DNA from: Henriciella sp.
GTDB lineage: Bacteria > Pseudomonadota > Alphaproteobacteria > Caulobacterales > Hyphomonadaceae
Assembly (NCBI GenBank): GCA_013214545.1
Contig: JABSQB010000002.1
Location: forward strand, 1-64,000
DNA length: 64,000 nucleotides
Reading direction: 5' to 3'
Shown: one piece after another, positions 1-9,001 of the stretch
Layout: each line of letters starts with the position of its first letter
How positions within the stretch are numbered: the first letter of the stretch is position 1
Notes under the pieces: model-generated
Told to the model about the DNA's origin: nothing
What the model saw: only the letters and a program-made list of their open reading frames with translations
The model's database searches: none
Position numbers and translations under genes: made by a program

Positions 1-939
1 TCTGCCATTTCCCACGTTTAACTCGGTCACTTTTTTCACGAGCTTCTCCACGAATTCATCATGGATGCTGTCATGGATGAGGAAGCGATTGGCGCAAACG
101 CAGGTTTGACCCGCGTTCCGATACTTTGACGCCATCGCGCCCTCAACAGCTGCATCAATATCGGCGTCATCAAACACTATGAACGGTGCGTTTCCACCAA
201 GTTCCATGCTCACGCGCTTCACGGTGCCGGCACACTGAGAGAGCAACGTTTTTCCGACAGCTGTAGATCCAGTGAAGGAGAGCTTTCGCACCTTAGAGCT
301 GCTACAGAACACTTTGCCAATCGTGGCCGGGTCGTTGGTTGGCAGTGTGCGGAAAATGGCCTTTGGAATTCCAGCGAGATGCGCCAATGTCTCCAAAGCC
401 AGGGCCGTCAAAGGAGTCGACTCTGCTGGCTTCACAATCATTGGGCAACCCGCTGCCAGGGCCGGTCCTGCTTTGCGCGTAATCATGGCGAGCGGAAAGT
501 TCCATGGCGTAATAGCGGCTGTCACACCGACAGGTTGCTTAATGACAATTGGTTGTTTTCCTGATGCGTGCCGCGGGATCACATCCCCATAGGTTCGCTT
601 TCCCTCTTCTGCGAACCATTCGACGAATGAGGCACCGTAAGCGACTTCACTTTGCGCTTCAGCGAGAGGCTTACCGCTTTCCAGGGTAATCAATTCAGCA
701 AGTAGATTTCGGTTCTCGAGAATCAAATCGTTCCACTTTTTCAGTATGGCCGCGCGCGCTTTGGCCGTCAGATCCGCCCATTCAGATTTTGCGGAATCAG
801 CCGCCGATATGATCTCCTCAACTTCCGCCGCAGAATAAACCCGGACCTGAGTAATGGATTCGCCGGTTGCCGGGTCAAATACGTTCATCCCGGATTTCGA
901 TACCAAATGTGGTTCAAGAAGAGAGGTGTGGAATGCCAT
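1..939 (-). CDS. gabD: Succinate-semialdehyde dehydrogenase, 5' part (runs off window)
   Basis: NAD(P)-dependent aldehyde dehydrogenase that would oxidise succinate semialdehyde to succinate. 313 codons are visible and the C-terminal third lies beyond position 1. Visible family features are PWNFPLAM (Asn147), the FTGSTAVGK nucleotide loop (222-230), the general-base Glu246 in MELGG and the catalytic Cys280 in GQTCVCANR. The start chosen (939) gives an N-terminus lacking the usual ING-x-W strand. A second ATG at 953 in another frame encodes MAETK...PLFLNHIWYR, which does resemble that strand, so a single-base indel near 895-900 may have broken the gene. The bases look more A/T-rich than the following loci. 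Family assignment is firm; intactness is not. Confidence 0.8.
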   Translation of the reverse strand, partial: MAFHTSLLEPHLVSKSGMNVFDPATGESITQVRVYSAAEVEEIISAADSAKSEWADLTAKARAAILKKWNDLILENRNLLAELITLESGKPLAEAQSEVAYGASFVEWFAEEGKRTYGDVIPRHASGKQPIVIKQPVGVTAAITPWNFPLAMITRKAGPALAAGCPMIVKPAESTPLTALALETLAHLAGIPKAIFRTLPTNDPATIGKVFCSSSKVRKLSFTGSTAVGKTLLSQCAGTVKRVSMELGGNAPFIVFDDADIDAAVEGAMASKYRNAGQTCVCANRFLIHDSIHDEFVEKLVKKVTELNVGNGR

Positions 940-1071
940 TTCGTTTCAGCCATAGTAACCAAGAAGCGCGTGCGAGAGGCGGTGGGATTGAGCTCATCGA
1001 ATTCACATCAAAAGGGAGAACGTGCAAACAGTTTATTCGAAGTTCTTGAGCTGCGGAACAAAGATATAGAA

Positions 1072-1889
1072 GGTAATGTCAGCAGAACCCGACCTGCCCG
1101 GCCGATCTGAATCGATCTAACCGGTTTGGATGAGCCAGAACCCGTTCCGCTATTTCAAAACGTCAACCGAGATCATCCAGCTTGCGGTGATGATGTATGT
1201 TCGGTTTCCTATTTCACAGCGCAATGTAGTAGACCTGCTGCACGAGCGCGGTATTGACGCTTGCCATGAAAGCGTCCGCCACTGGTGGAACAGATTTAGA
1301 CGAATGTTCGCCTCAGAGATCAGGAAGAAAAGATCTCAATCGATGCGTCAAAGTCCGCAATGGCGATGGCATCTGGACGAAGTTTTCGTGAATATCAACG
1401 GCAGGCAACACTACCTTTGGCGCGCGATCGATCACGAAGGCGAAGTCCTGGAAAGCTACGTGGCCAAACGCCGGAATCGCAAGGCAGCGCTACGATTTCT
1501 GAAGAAAGCGATGAAGCGATACGGCAATCCCGAAGTGATCGTCACGGATCGGTTGGCATCGTATCGAGCCGCTATGAAGGTGCTTGGAAATGAAAGTCGA
1601 CAGGAAGTCGGTCGCCATCTCAACAATCGGGTTGAGAACAGCCACCTCCCTTTTCGAAGGCGAGAGCGGGCCATGCTCCGGTTCAGGCAAATGCGAAGCC
1701 TGCAGAAGTTCGCGTCCGTCCACTCCTCCGTCCACAATCACTTTAATCATCAGAGAAACATCGAACGCAGAACCAGATTCAAAGACGTTCGTACCGCCGC
1801 CCTTGTCGAATGGCGCGAACTTCTCGCTGCATAAACTACCGACACAATATTGGATGCTAGAGACTGGTTCGCATTAGACTGACAGCACC
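1072..1889. mobile_element. IS6-family insertion sequence, about 818 bp
   Basis: One transposase gene lies between imperfect terminal inverted repeats. The left end starts GGTAATGTCAG at 1072 and the right end, read inward from 1889, starts GGTGCTGTCAG; about 14 of the first 23 positions match. Size fits the IS6/IS26 family. The 8 bases outside each end (1064-1071 and 1890-1897) are not a duplication, so this copy may have arisen by replicative recombination or lost one original flank. The exact ends are my estimate. Confidence 0.65.
1130..1834 (+). CDS. IS6-family transposase (DDE)
   Basis: 234 residues, normal length for IS6/IS26 transposases. It starts with the family-typical NPFRYFKTS and has an N-terminal helix-turn-helix region (VDLLHERGIDACHESVRHWWNRF, residues 34-56). 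The catalytic triad is Asp83 (HLDEVFVNI), Asp140 (IVTDRLASY) and Glu169 (NNRVENSHLPFRRRERAMLRF). It appears full-length with no frameshift, so it may be active. It sits beside the gabD fragment and upstream of the glycan locus, marking a boundary where DNA has been rearranged. Confidence 0.93.
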   Translation: MSQNPFRYFKTSTEIIQLAVMMYVRFPISQRNVVDLLHERGIDACHESVRHWWNRFRRMFASEIRKKRSQSMRQSPQWRWHLDEVFVNINGRQHYLWRAIDHEGEVLESYVAKRRNRKAALRFLKKAMKRYGNPEVIVTDRLASYRAAMKVLGNESRQEVGRHLNNRVENSHLPFRRRERAMLRFRQMRSLQKFASVHSSVHNHFNHQRNIERRTRFKDVRTAALVEWRELLAA

Positions 1890-1956
1890 GCCAGGATTTT
1901 CTCTCATAAATGATGTATAATGCTTCGGGTCTGACGATAGTCTAGTCTGAGCCGCC

Positions 1957-4068
1957 CTAGTCTTCGCAGAGGTGTGAGAGCTCGTTCGCTTCGTAGATGT
2001 CTCGGTCCGGAAACGCACGCTCCAGAACGTCCGTGGAGCCGCTCGCATTGGCGATCACATAAATCGGACGGTTTTCCCGCAAAAACGGGTCATTCAGGTG
2101 CATTGCTTTGTCGAATACTTTCAGACACGGCATGATCAGGATCGCGTTGGCAGCGACAGTTTCGGGCGGCTCGAAGCTCGCGATAATCCGAGCGTCTTGG
2201 GTACGTGGGTAATAACGCTCCGCACCGCGCCAGGTCGCAAAGACGACAAGAGAGAATCCGCAAAGCAGAATCAACACGGCGTTCAGACGTCCTGTCGTTA
2301 TCGGCAACACGTCGGAGCCCACATGTCCCCGCAGCGCCTGAAATCCGGCCGCTGACAACGCGATAAAAGCGAAGAACGCCCCAAACCAGTAACGCGCGCC
2401 GATGTAAAAAGTCCCTGTGAACCAATAGAAAAAATGCATCACGATCACGGCGATGGCCAAAATAAGCATGGCTAGCTTTGCGCCACGCGGGCGGCGCCAA
2501 ATCAGATAGATCAGCATCAATGCCAAGGACCCAATCGTCCATCCGTGCAGCTCTGTGTTGAGGGCGTGCAACCCATTGTCGAGATTGATGAGACCTTCGA
2601 GCGGCGAGTGTCCCGGCCACGCATCAAGCAGTCCCCAGTCTTCCGGGCCGACATTCGGACCGAACCCAAAGGAATCTTCGTTCCAAACCTCATCGAGATA
2701 GATTTGGAGCGGCGTCAGCATCATGTCGCCGGTGGTGTGGAGATTGTACCAGAAATAAATCGCACCGGTGATGAAACAGCCAAGTCCATAGGCAAGCACG
2801 GGCAGGAACCGTTTCTGGCGACCGAAATGCCACAGCATCCAAATGCCGGTCAGGCCGCCAATCAAAAGGCCCTCGACCACGCGAGTTAAGAAGATCCAAC
2901 CCATGAATAAGCCAGCGAGCAGTGCCAGCGCGGCAATCATTTGCCATTGCTGCGCGGCGTGTTCTTTGGCTTCAACGATCAGACACCACGCCCCAAGCGT
3001 CAGGGCGAGAACGATGGCGTGCGTCATCAAGGATGCTGATGTTTCCAAAAGCCAGGGAGAACTGACCATCAGCAAACCCAGGATGATCGCCTGATTACGA
3101 TTGGTGACGCGCCGCCAAAAGCTCATCCCTAGCCAGATGGATAAGGCGCCCAGCGCCGGATTTACGATCCAGGGAAGCCCAATCAATACGCCTAGTGCCA
3201 GGACTAACGGCCACCCCAAAACAGTCGTCGCAAACCAGCCATCCTGATTATTGACGAGGAGGTAGAACTCGAAGTGCTCTGCTGTGCCTTCAGGCAATGA
3301 GGGCGCGTAAACGGCTCCTTCACTGAGCGTTCTAGCTTGGAATAGATAGGCCGTTTCGTCTTCAACAACCGGCATCGTCCCGAACGCGATTAAGGCGTAA
3401 GCGGATGATAAGACCAGGAACAAGATTGGAAGCATGGTGAAGGCGTGGCGGTTCACAATGCTCATAAGGCTCTCAAAGATCTCTGCGCGGTCGATATCGC
3501 TAGCGAACAGAAGCGCTGCGACCCCCAACACAGACGCAGCGACCACGCCGCCGCCAACAATGAGCTGCACTGCATATCCGATCCGGTCATAGGTTCCGAC
3601 GAAATTCAGGATCGAGACCGAAAGCACCATCAGCGTCCCGAAGAGGATGCCCAGCCGAACATATTGCATGCGCGAAAGCCCGCGAACGGACCGGATCAGC
3701 CATTTCTCGGGATCGAGGAGCAGAACAGCGGCGCTCACCAATCCGTGTGTGGCGACCATGAAGTACGCCACGCGATCGATCGTGCCGAAGCTTTGAACTT
3801 GATAAGTCTTGAACCAAGTCGCGTCGCTCAACCAGAGCTGACTGGCGCCGCTTAGGAGCAGCAGGCTCGCGAGCCAGGCCGCTTTCTGGGCCTGACGCCA
3901 AGCGAGAGTCACGCCGACCGCGCCGGAAAACACCACGGATGACGTGAACCAGGTCCATTTGAGCGCTTCAGAATCTGCAGGCTTCGGAATGATCGAAAAG
4001 GCTGCAAGAGCAGCGCCCAACGTCATCAATGAGAAGATCGTCAGATTGATCGTTCTGAAATTGATCAT
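1957..4068 (-). CDS. Large polytopic GT39/ArnT-like membrane glycosyltransferase
   Basis: 703 residues with many hydrophobic segments spread over the whole length. After a helical N-terminal third comes VVEDETAYLFQARTLSEG (Asp237-Glu238), the acidic pair in the first periplasmic loop that GT-C enzymes of the GT39/ArnT class use with polyprenyl-phosphate sugars. Such proteins move a sugar from a lipid carrier to an acceptor on the periplasmic side. Donor and acceptor cannot be read from the sequence. It is transcribed alone, and a perfect sigma-54 type promoter lies about 150 bases upstream (4214-4230), leaving a leader of about 135 bases. It is the first of three DE-motif GT-C proteins in this locus. 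The alternative is a membrane protein of unknown role with the same fold. Confidence 0.7.
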   Translation of the reverse strand: MINFRTINLTIFSLMTLGAALAAFSIIPKPADSEALKWTWFTSSVVFSGAVGVTLAWRQAQKAAWLASLLLLSGASQLWLSDATWFKTYQVQSFGTIDRVAYFMVATHGLVSAAVLLLDPEKWLIRSVRGLSRMQYVRLGILFGTLMVLSVSILNFVGTYDRIGYAVQLIVGGGVVAASVLGVAALLFASDIDRAEIFESLMSIVNRHAFTMLPILFLVLSSAYALIAFGTMPVVEDETAYLFQARTLSEGAVYAPSLPEGTAEHFEFYLLVNNQDGWFATTVLGWPLVLALGVLIGLPWIVNPALGALSIWLGMSFWRRVTNRNQAIILGLLMVSSPWLLETSASLMTHAIVLALTLGAWCLIVEAKEHAAQQWQMIAALALLAGLFMGWIFLTRVVEGLLIGGLTGIWMLWHFGRQKRFLPVLAYGLGCFITGAIYFWYNLHTTGDMMLTPLQIYLDEVWNEDSFGFGPNVGPEDWGLLDAWPGHSPLEGLINLDNGLHALNTELHGWTIGSLALMLIYLIWRRPRGAKLAMLILAIAVIVMHFFYWFTGTFYIGARYWFGAFFAFIALSAAGFQALRGHVGSDVLPITTGRLNAVLILLCGFSLVVFATWRGAERYYPRTQDARIIASFEPPETVAANAILIMPCLKVFDKAMHLNDPFLRENRPIYVIANASGSTDVLERAFPDRDIYEANELSHLCED

Positions 4069-4213
4069 TTGGTCCTGCCCATACTCGCGAGCGCCGCCAG
4101 AAGAAGCGAGCGCATGGTCGCTGAGCGAACTCAGAAACCCACCCCTTGCTCAGATGACTGACAGCGCCGAAAAACCGGGAAGTCAATCGATCCGAGAGAT
4201 TCTTGGAAAGAAA

Positions 4214-4230
4214 AGCAATATTGGTGCCAG
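4214..4230 (-). promoter_or_regulatory. Sigma-54 promoter (perfect core) for the 703-residue GT-C gene
   Basis: On the minus strand the sequence reads CTGGCACCAATATTGCT. It matches YTGGCAC-N5-TTGCW at every core position, with GG and GC separated as RpoN requires. The predicted start of transcription is near 4203. Confidence 0.75.
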
Positions 4231-4270
4231 AACGGGCGGGTCTGGGCGTGTGCTACGAGGCCCGTATCAA

Positions 4271-4525
4271 TTAGCTATTTGAATGCTGAAACGCCGGACG
4301 CGAAGCCCAACTTTTGCGCGGGTCTTCCGACACTTTTTTTGATTGCGGCGAGGTCTCGAAGACTACCGCGAACAAAAAGTAGATAAACGCGGCGGCCATG
4401 AACAAGGCCACAGCAAAAGGACCCGCAAACATCAATGAAACAGCCAGAGAAACCCCGCTGGTCATCAGACCATAAAACGTCGCCGCCAATGTCAGAAAGA
4501 AAAGACCGTAAAGTGCTTTGTCCAT
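4271..4525 (-). CDS. Small two-helix membrane protein, unknown
   Basis: 84 residues. Two hydrophobic stretches (about 5-27 and 29-60) are followed by a short polar tail rich in Ser, Lys and Asp. I do not recognise a family. It lies 49 bases downstream of the SDR gene on the same strand and is probably co-transcribed with it. The overlapping frame at 4275-4535 encodes no plausible protein. It could be a small accessory subunit of a membrane enzyme in the glycan locus, but that is only positional inference. Confidence 0.55.
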   Translation of the reverse strand: MDKALYGLFFLTLAATFYGLMTSGVSLAVSLMFAGPFAVALFMAAAFIYFLFAVVFETSPQSKKVSEDPRKSWASRPAFQHSNS

Positions 4526-4574
4526 GCCGATTCACCTTTCAGGCTCGACTGTGGGAAGAAAAAGTTAAAGAAAC

Positions 4575-5645
4575 TCAAACCCCATGCTGTGGATCATACC
4601 CGATTCTCGCTCGAGTTTGAGCGTCACATATATCGCCCCGGGCACTCATCAAGGTTAACATGTTGTGATCGGGATAAACGGGACCCGAGGATTGAACCAG
4701 GTTTCGGACCATCCCGATCCATCTCTCAAACCGTTCCCGGCCGATCAGTTTGCGCAAAGACTGACTGATACGCGCTGCAGCAGACGGGCTTTGAGAGCCG
4801 CCTCCACTTGTTGTTGGGACAGGCAACCGCGCTTTCAGCGTTTCTACGGGCTGCAGCTCCACGACGCCCTGCCCTAATGCATCAATGTGCGACTGATAGA
4901 ACGCGCGCCAATCAAGCGGGTCGCGGCCGCAGAGAACAAACCGTTCATGGCCAAGATCATTGACCATCGCGGCGCGCAAGGCCGCCTGAACCACATCATC
5001 AACGTGAATAGCCGGGCACAACCCTATCGGATCGGGCAGGATCACCGGGCCGCGCTTTAAAGCCTCGCGCGGCGCCGTCGTCCACAATGCGCTTCCGGGA
5101 CCATGCACGATGCCCGGCTGGAGGATTGCGGCAGGCTTCGCCCCGGCCATAAGTGCTTCTTCCATGGCTATTTTGGCGTCGCGATAGTCTTCCAGACCAG
5201 TTCGGGTGATCGCGGCGTCTGAATCGATTTTCCCGCCAGGCCAATGATCATAAACCACCAGCGAGCTCATATGCACGATGCGTTCGAGCTCTGACGCCTG
5301 AGCGACCTCATACAAGTCATTGAAAACGTGCAAATTTTCTTGTCCACCCGAGCGGACATCATAGGCGAGATGGAACAGTATTTCTTTGTCATTCAACGCC
5401 TTCGACATAAAGGCGTGGTCTTGCAACTGCCCGACCAGGACTTCTGCGCCGGCGGCTTCGAACTGATTAGCCCCATGATTGGAACGCAACACAACCGTGA
5501 CTGAGGCACCGACGAGCAACAACCCAGCAACGAGCCGGCGACCAATGAACCCTGTCGCTCCGGTGACGATAACGCGGCGTCCCGAAAAGTGGTTTCGGGC
5601 CTCACCCAAAAACGTGTCAGCAAGAAGTGGTCGATCTAGGGTCAT
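4575..5645 (-). CDS. NAD-dependent epimerase/dehydratase (extended SDR)
   Basis: 356 residues with an extended short-chain dehydrogenase fold. The Rossmann motif TGATGFIG is at 28-35, the active-site serines (HMSSLVVYD) at about 127-128, and the YxxxK pair at Tyr154/Lys158. The family modifies nucleotide sugars or related substrates with bound NAD(H). The C-terminal substrate domain does not let me pick a reaction. It is divergent from the SDR operon at 5778 and leads a two-gene unit with the small membrane protein at 4271. Unlike most genes of this locus, I could not find a sigma-54 site upstream. Confidence 0.8.
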   Translation of the reverse strand: MTLDRPLLADTFLGEARNHFSGRRVIVTGATGFIGRRLVAGLLLVGASVTVVLRSNHGANQFEAAGAEVLVGQLQDHAFMSKALNDKEILFHLAYDVRSGGQENLHVFNDLYEVAQASELERIVHMSSLVVYDHWPGGKIDSDAAITRTGLEDYRDAKIAMEEALMAGAKPAAILQPGIVHGPGSALWTTAPREALKRGPVILPDPIGLCPAIHVDDVVQAALRAAMVNDLGHERFVLCGRDPLDWRAFYQSHIDALGQGVVELQPVETLKARLPVPTTSGGGSQSPSAAARISQSLRKLIGRERFERWIGMVRNLVQSSGPVYPDHNMLTLMSARGDICDAQTRARIGYDPQHGV

Positions 5646-5717
5646 TTTCCCCTCAATCAGCCATTTTGGACGAACCTTCCAGAGGTTTTTTGCCCTGTCG
5701 GATTTTACGGATGACGA

Positions 5718-5734
5718 CTGGCCTTATTATTGCG
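5718..5734 (+). promoter_or_regulatory. Sigma-54-like promoter for the SDR/GT-C/GMC operon
   Basis: The sequence reads CTGGCCTTATTATTGCG. The TGGC and TTGC elements and their spacing are intact, with departures at three weaker positions. The predicted start is near 5745, giving a 33-base leader before the ATG at 5778 and ruling out a TTG start at 5730. Confidence 0.6.
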
Positions 5735-5777
5735 TAAGTCGGGAACTGGATCCAAACCTGTTTCACATGAGGGGACT

Positions 5778-6758
5778 ATGCGCATACTGATCACTGGAGG
5801 GGCCGGTTTCATTGGGTCTCACCTGGCCGAGCGACTGGTGGCTGAAGGCCATGATGTGGTGGCTCTGGATGACCTCTCAACGGGCCAGAAGAAAAACCTC
5901 TCTAGCCTTGATGGCAACAATCACTTTCGCTTCATCGAAGGCTCAGTCCTGGATGTCGATCTGGTCAATCAGTTGGTCGGCGATGCCGATATGGTCTTCC
6001 ACATGGCGGCAGCGGTTGGGGTAAAACTAATCATGGACGAGCCGAGCCGGTCGATCCTGACCAATATTACCGGCACAGAAAACGTCCTGAAAGCGGCTAT
6101 TCCAGACAAGACGCCGACCTTTATCGCCTCGACCTCTGAGGTTTATGGCAAGACAACCAAATTCCCGTTCAGCGAAGATGACGACATGACCATTGGCGCG
6201 ACCAAGAATTTGCGTTGGTCTTATGCCAGCGCCAAGCAACTGGATGAGTTCCTCGCCCTCGCCTACGCGCGGGAGGTGGAGTTACCGGTTGTGGTCCTGC
6301 GCTTCTTCAATACGACCGGACCACGTCAGACGGGCCGCTATGGCATGGTGTTGCCGAACTTTGTCGTCAACGCGCTGACCGGCAAACCCCTCAAAGTGCA
6401 TGGCACAGGCGAGCAATCGCGCTGCTTTGGCCACGTGTTTGATGTGGTCGAAGCCTTGCTGCGTCTGATGGACAAGCCGGAAGCCTTTGGTGAGGTTTAC
6501 AATATCGGCACCGACCAGGAAGTTTCGATTATGGAGCTCGCCGAGAAAGTTGTCGCGGCAACCGGGTCAAGCTCCGATATCGAACTGATCCCCTATTCCG
6601 ACGTGTATCCAGAAGGCTTTGAAGACATGGCGCGCCGCCTGCCGAGCGTCGACAAACTCCAGGCGGCAATCGATTTTCGCCCGATGCGAACGCTCGACGA
6701 AATCATCGCCGATATCGTCACTGAAAAGCGCGCGGCGCTGGATCTCGAGGCGAATTAA
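5778..6758 (+). CDS. NAD-dependent nucleotide-sugar epimerase/dehydratase/decarboxylase
   Basis: 326 residues with start ATG at 5778, placed behind a GAGGGG ribosome site. The Rossmann motif GGAGFIG is at 7-13, the catalytic STSEVYG at 118-124, and Tyr149-x3-Lys153 in YASAK. The RFFNTTGPRQTGRYGMVLP stretch is typical of UDP-glucose 4-epimerase, dTDP-glucose dehydratase and UDP-glucuronate decarboxylase relatives. It probably supplies a modified NDP-sugar to the transferases. It is first of a four-gene operon with a methyltransferase 4 bases downstream, a GT-C protein and a GMC oxidoreductase. The exact reaction cannot be fixed by eye; UDP-xylose or UDP-galactose formation are both possible. 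Confidence 0.82.
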   Translation: MRILITGGAGFIGSHLAERLVAEGHDVVALDDLSTGQKKNLSSLDGNNHFRFIEGSVLDVDLVNQLVGDADMVFHMAAAVGVKLIMDEPSRSILTNITGTENVLKAAIPDKTPTFIASTSEVYGKTTKFPFSEDDDMTIGATKNLRWSYASAKQLDEFLALAYAREVELPVVVLRFFNTTGPRQTGRYGMVLPNFVVNALTGKPLKVHGTGEQSRCFGHVFDVVEALLRLMDKPEAFGEVYNIGTDQEVSIMELAEKVVAATGSSSDIELIPYSDVYPEGFEDMARRLPSVDKLQAAIDFRPMRTLDEIIADIVTEKRAALDLEAN

Positions 6759-6762
6759 CGCC

Positions 6763-7548
6763 ATGGCTCTCATCACCCGCATCGAAAAGCTCACGCGTGA
6801 TGTCGCGACGGTGTTGTTGCCGCTCAGTTTGCGGCAGTGGCTTCGTAAGCAGCAGCGCATTCACAAATTACAATCCGTGCCGGTCGGCAGTGTGGATTTT
6901 GGCGGTTTGCGCCGCCTCACCCCGATCAGCTCCATTTTCGGCCAGGATCGCGATCTGCTGACCATTGAGCGGTTCTATATCGAGGAATTCCTCGAGAAGC
7001 ACTCTGATGATGTCAAAGGCCGCTGCCTCGAAATGGGCGACCCAGCTTACATCAACAAATTCGGCGGCGATCGGGTCACTCAGGCCGATGTCCTCAATTA
7101 TGTTGAAGGCAATCCGCAAGCAACAATCGTCGCCGACCTGACCGATGCGCCACATATCCCGGACAACACGTTTGATTGCATCATCATCACGCAAACCCTG
7201 CAAATGATCTTCGAAGTCGATAAGGCGATTGAGACGCTCTACCGGATCTTAAAGCCCGGCGGTGTCGTCTTGTGCACCTCACACGGCATGACCCGCGTCG
7301 CGCGCCGCGAAGGCGTCGATGACTGGGGCGAGTATTGGCATTTCACCACTCAGTCCAAACGCCACCTCTTCCATCGTCATTTTCCGAAAGACCATGTTGA
7401 CGTCTCGACCGTTGGCAACGTGTTCACCTGCATCTGTAATCTGCATGGCCTGGGCGCGAGTGAGATCGACCCGACTGAACTCGCCACGCACGACCCGAAT
7501 TACGAAATGCTGGTCCTGGTTCGGGCACAAAAGCCGCTGGACGCATGA
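6763..7548 (+). CDS. Class I SAM-dependent methyltransferase
   Basis: 262 residues. The ATG at 6763 sits 4 bases after the previous stop; a longer frame starting at 6619 would lie inside the SDR gene and was not used. A short basic N-terminus precedes a Methyltransf_11-like core: GRCLEMGDPAYINKFG in place of the usual glycine-rich loop, VADLTDAPHIPDNTFDCIIITQTLQMI (motifs II-IV) and LKPGGVVLCTSHG (motif V). It could methylate a sugar hydroxyl or carboxyl in the glycan or its precursor. Its stop overlaps the next start by 4 bases (ATGA), so translation is coupled. The substrate is unknown. Confidence 0.8.
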   Translation: MALITRIEKLTRDVATVLLPLSLRQWLRKQQRIHKLQSVPVGSVDFGGLRRLTPISSIFGQDRDLLTIERFYIEEFLEKHSDDVKGRCLEMGDPAYINKFGGDRVTQADVLNYVEGNPQATIVADLTDAPHIPDNTFDCIIITQTLQMIFEVDKAIETLYRILKPGGVVLCTSHGMTRVARREGVDDWGEYWHFTTQSKRHLFHRHFPKDHVDVSTVGNVFTCICNLHGLGASEIDPTELATHDPNYEMLVLVRAQKPLDA

Positions 7549-8999
7549 CGCGCTGGTTTTCAGACCGCGATCATCAGATCCTCACAGCAATATTGCTGCT
7601 TGCTTTTGGCTTGCGCATTTGGGGCCTGAACGCGCCCCTTTGGTATGACGAGATCACCACAGTCGAGACCCATTTACGCCTGCCCTGGGATGAGATGATG
7701 ACGTCTTATTCCATGAACCATCACTATCTCTACAGCTTGCAGGCCAAGCTGGTCGCCGGAGTGTTTGGCGAAGCTGCCTGGACCGTGCGCCTGCCCGCAA
7801 TGTTGTTTGGCGTCGGCTCCATTGCCGCGATGTGGTGTCTCGCCAAGCGCGTCGCCGGGGTGCGGCTCGCGCATATCACGGCGCTGCTTCTGGCATTGTC
7901 ATTCCATCACATCTGGTTCTCACAGAATGCCCGCGGATACACCGAACTCGCCTTCTGGAGCACGCTTGGGATGATCTTCTTTCTGGACGGAATGCGTGAT
8001 CCGAAGCTGAAGACCTGGCTCGCTTATGCGGCCTGCCTCGCACTCGCCATTGCCACCCACCTCACGGGTTTCTTCTTCTTTGCAGCGCAAGGGCTGATCT
8101 GGCTCGGCTTTGCCGTTCTGAACGTTCGCCGGCTGGGTCTGATGTCAGATCCGATCCGAATCCCGGCGCTCAGCTACATCGTCGGAGGTGTTGCCACGCT
8201 CATCTTCTACGCGCCAATTCTCAGCAGTGTGTTCGAAGTGACCAGCGCCGTTGCGGAGACGTCGCAGGTTGACGTCATGCAGGAGTATCAGAACCCGCTC
8301 TGGTCTATTCTCGAAGCGTTTCGCACCGTGCTCGGGTCGCTCGGACCCGTCCTCGGCATCATCGCTGCTGCCGTCATCGCGCTCAGCATTATCGGCGCCG
8401 TACGCCTTCGCGGCCAGAGCCCCTATTTCGCCCCGATCGTTGGCCTGCATATCGCGCTGACCATGGCGCTCCTGCTCGCGCTCGGCATGCGCATCTGGCC
8501 GCGTTTCTTCTTCGTCGATATCGGTTTCCTGATGCTGCTCATCATTGTCGGCGTCTATGCCAGCTGCGTCTGGATTTGGCAGATCGTGACCTTTGTTCCG
8601 CCGAAAGCCGTCTTCCCGGCGGCTGTGGCTGCCATGACTCTGCTGTCGATTGGTCTCGCCACCAGCAACTATACCGCCCCGAAGCAGAACCTCGTCGGTG
8701 CCGTCGATTATATCAACAGTACTGAGACGAGCGACGCACGGGTCTATGGCGTTGGCGTCGCCGGCTCGCTCTATAACAGCTTTTACGGCACCGGTTGGCC
8801 TCCGATCGAGACCGAAGCCGCATTCGATACCGCGATGGCGGAGCCAGGTCCGGTCTATCTCGTTATCGCCTTTCCAGGTCGGTCATTTCGCGTCCTGCCA
8901 AAAATGGAAGAGATGGCCGATAGCGGCCAGCTTGAACTCGTTAAACGTTTTCGCGGTACACTCGGCGACGGAAATGTTTTGATCTTCAAGCGAGTTTGA
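7545..8999 (+). CDS. GT39/PMT-like polytopic membrane glycosyltransferase
   Basis: 484 residues with about ten hydrophobic segments. After the first helix comes the GT-C acidic motif LWYDEITTVE (Asp35-Glu36), the place where GT39 enzymes bind a polyprenyl-phosphate sugar. The MTSYSMNHHYLYS stretch in the first large loop is also family-like. The C-terminal 120 residues form a soluble periplasmic-type domain. It overlaps the methyltransferase start-to-stop and is followed at once by the GMC oxidoreductase gene. It probably transfers a sugar outside the inner membrane; acceptor unknown. Confidence 0.75.
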   Translation: MTRWFSDRDHQILTAILLLAFGLRIWGLNAPLWYDEITTVETHLRLPWDEMMTSYSMNHHYLYSLQAKLVAGVFGEAAWTVRLPAMLFGVGSIAAMWCLAKRVAGVRLAHITALLLALSFHHIWFSQNARGYTELAFWSTLGMIFFLDGMRDPKLKTWLAYAACLALAIATHLTGFFFFAAQGLIWLGFAVLNVRRLGLMSDPIRIPALSYIVGGVATLIFYAPILSSVFEVTSAVAETSQVDVMQEYQNPLWSILEAFRTVLGSLGPVLGIIAAAVIALSIIGAVRLRGQSPYFAPIVGLHIALTMALLLALGMRIWPRFFFVDIGFLMLLIIVGVYASCVWIWQIVTFVPPKAVFPAAVAAMTLLSIGLATSNYTAPKQNLVGAVDYINSTETSDARVYGVGVAGSLYNSFYGTGWPPIETEAAFDTAMAEPGPVYLVIAFPGRSFRVLPKMEEMADSGQLELVKRFRGTLGDGNVLIFKRV

Positions 9000-9001
9000 G
9001 C

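Noticed and set aside
907-1110. Plus-strand 67-residue frame between gabD and the IS, possibly the start of a divergent regulator
   Set aside because: It overlaps the gabD start, reads into the IS end, and shows no family motif; only a remnant at best.
5730-5777. TTG start extending the SDR at 5778 by 16 residues
   Set aside because: It overlaps the predicted sigma-54 promoter, and the ATG at 5778 has a good GAGGGG ribosome site directly before the Rossmann motif.
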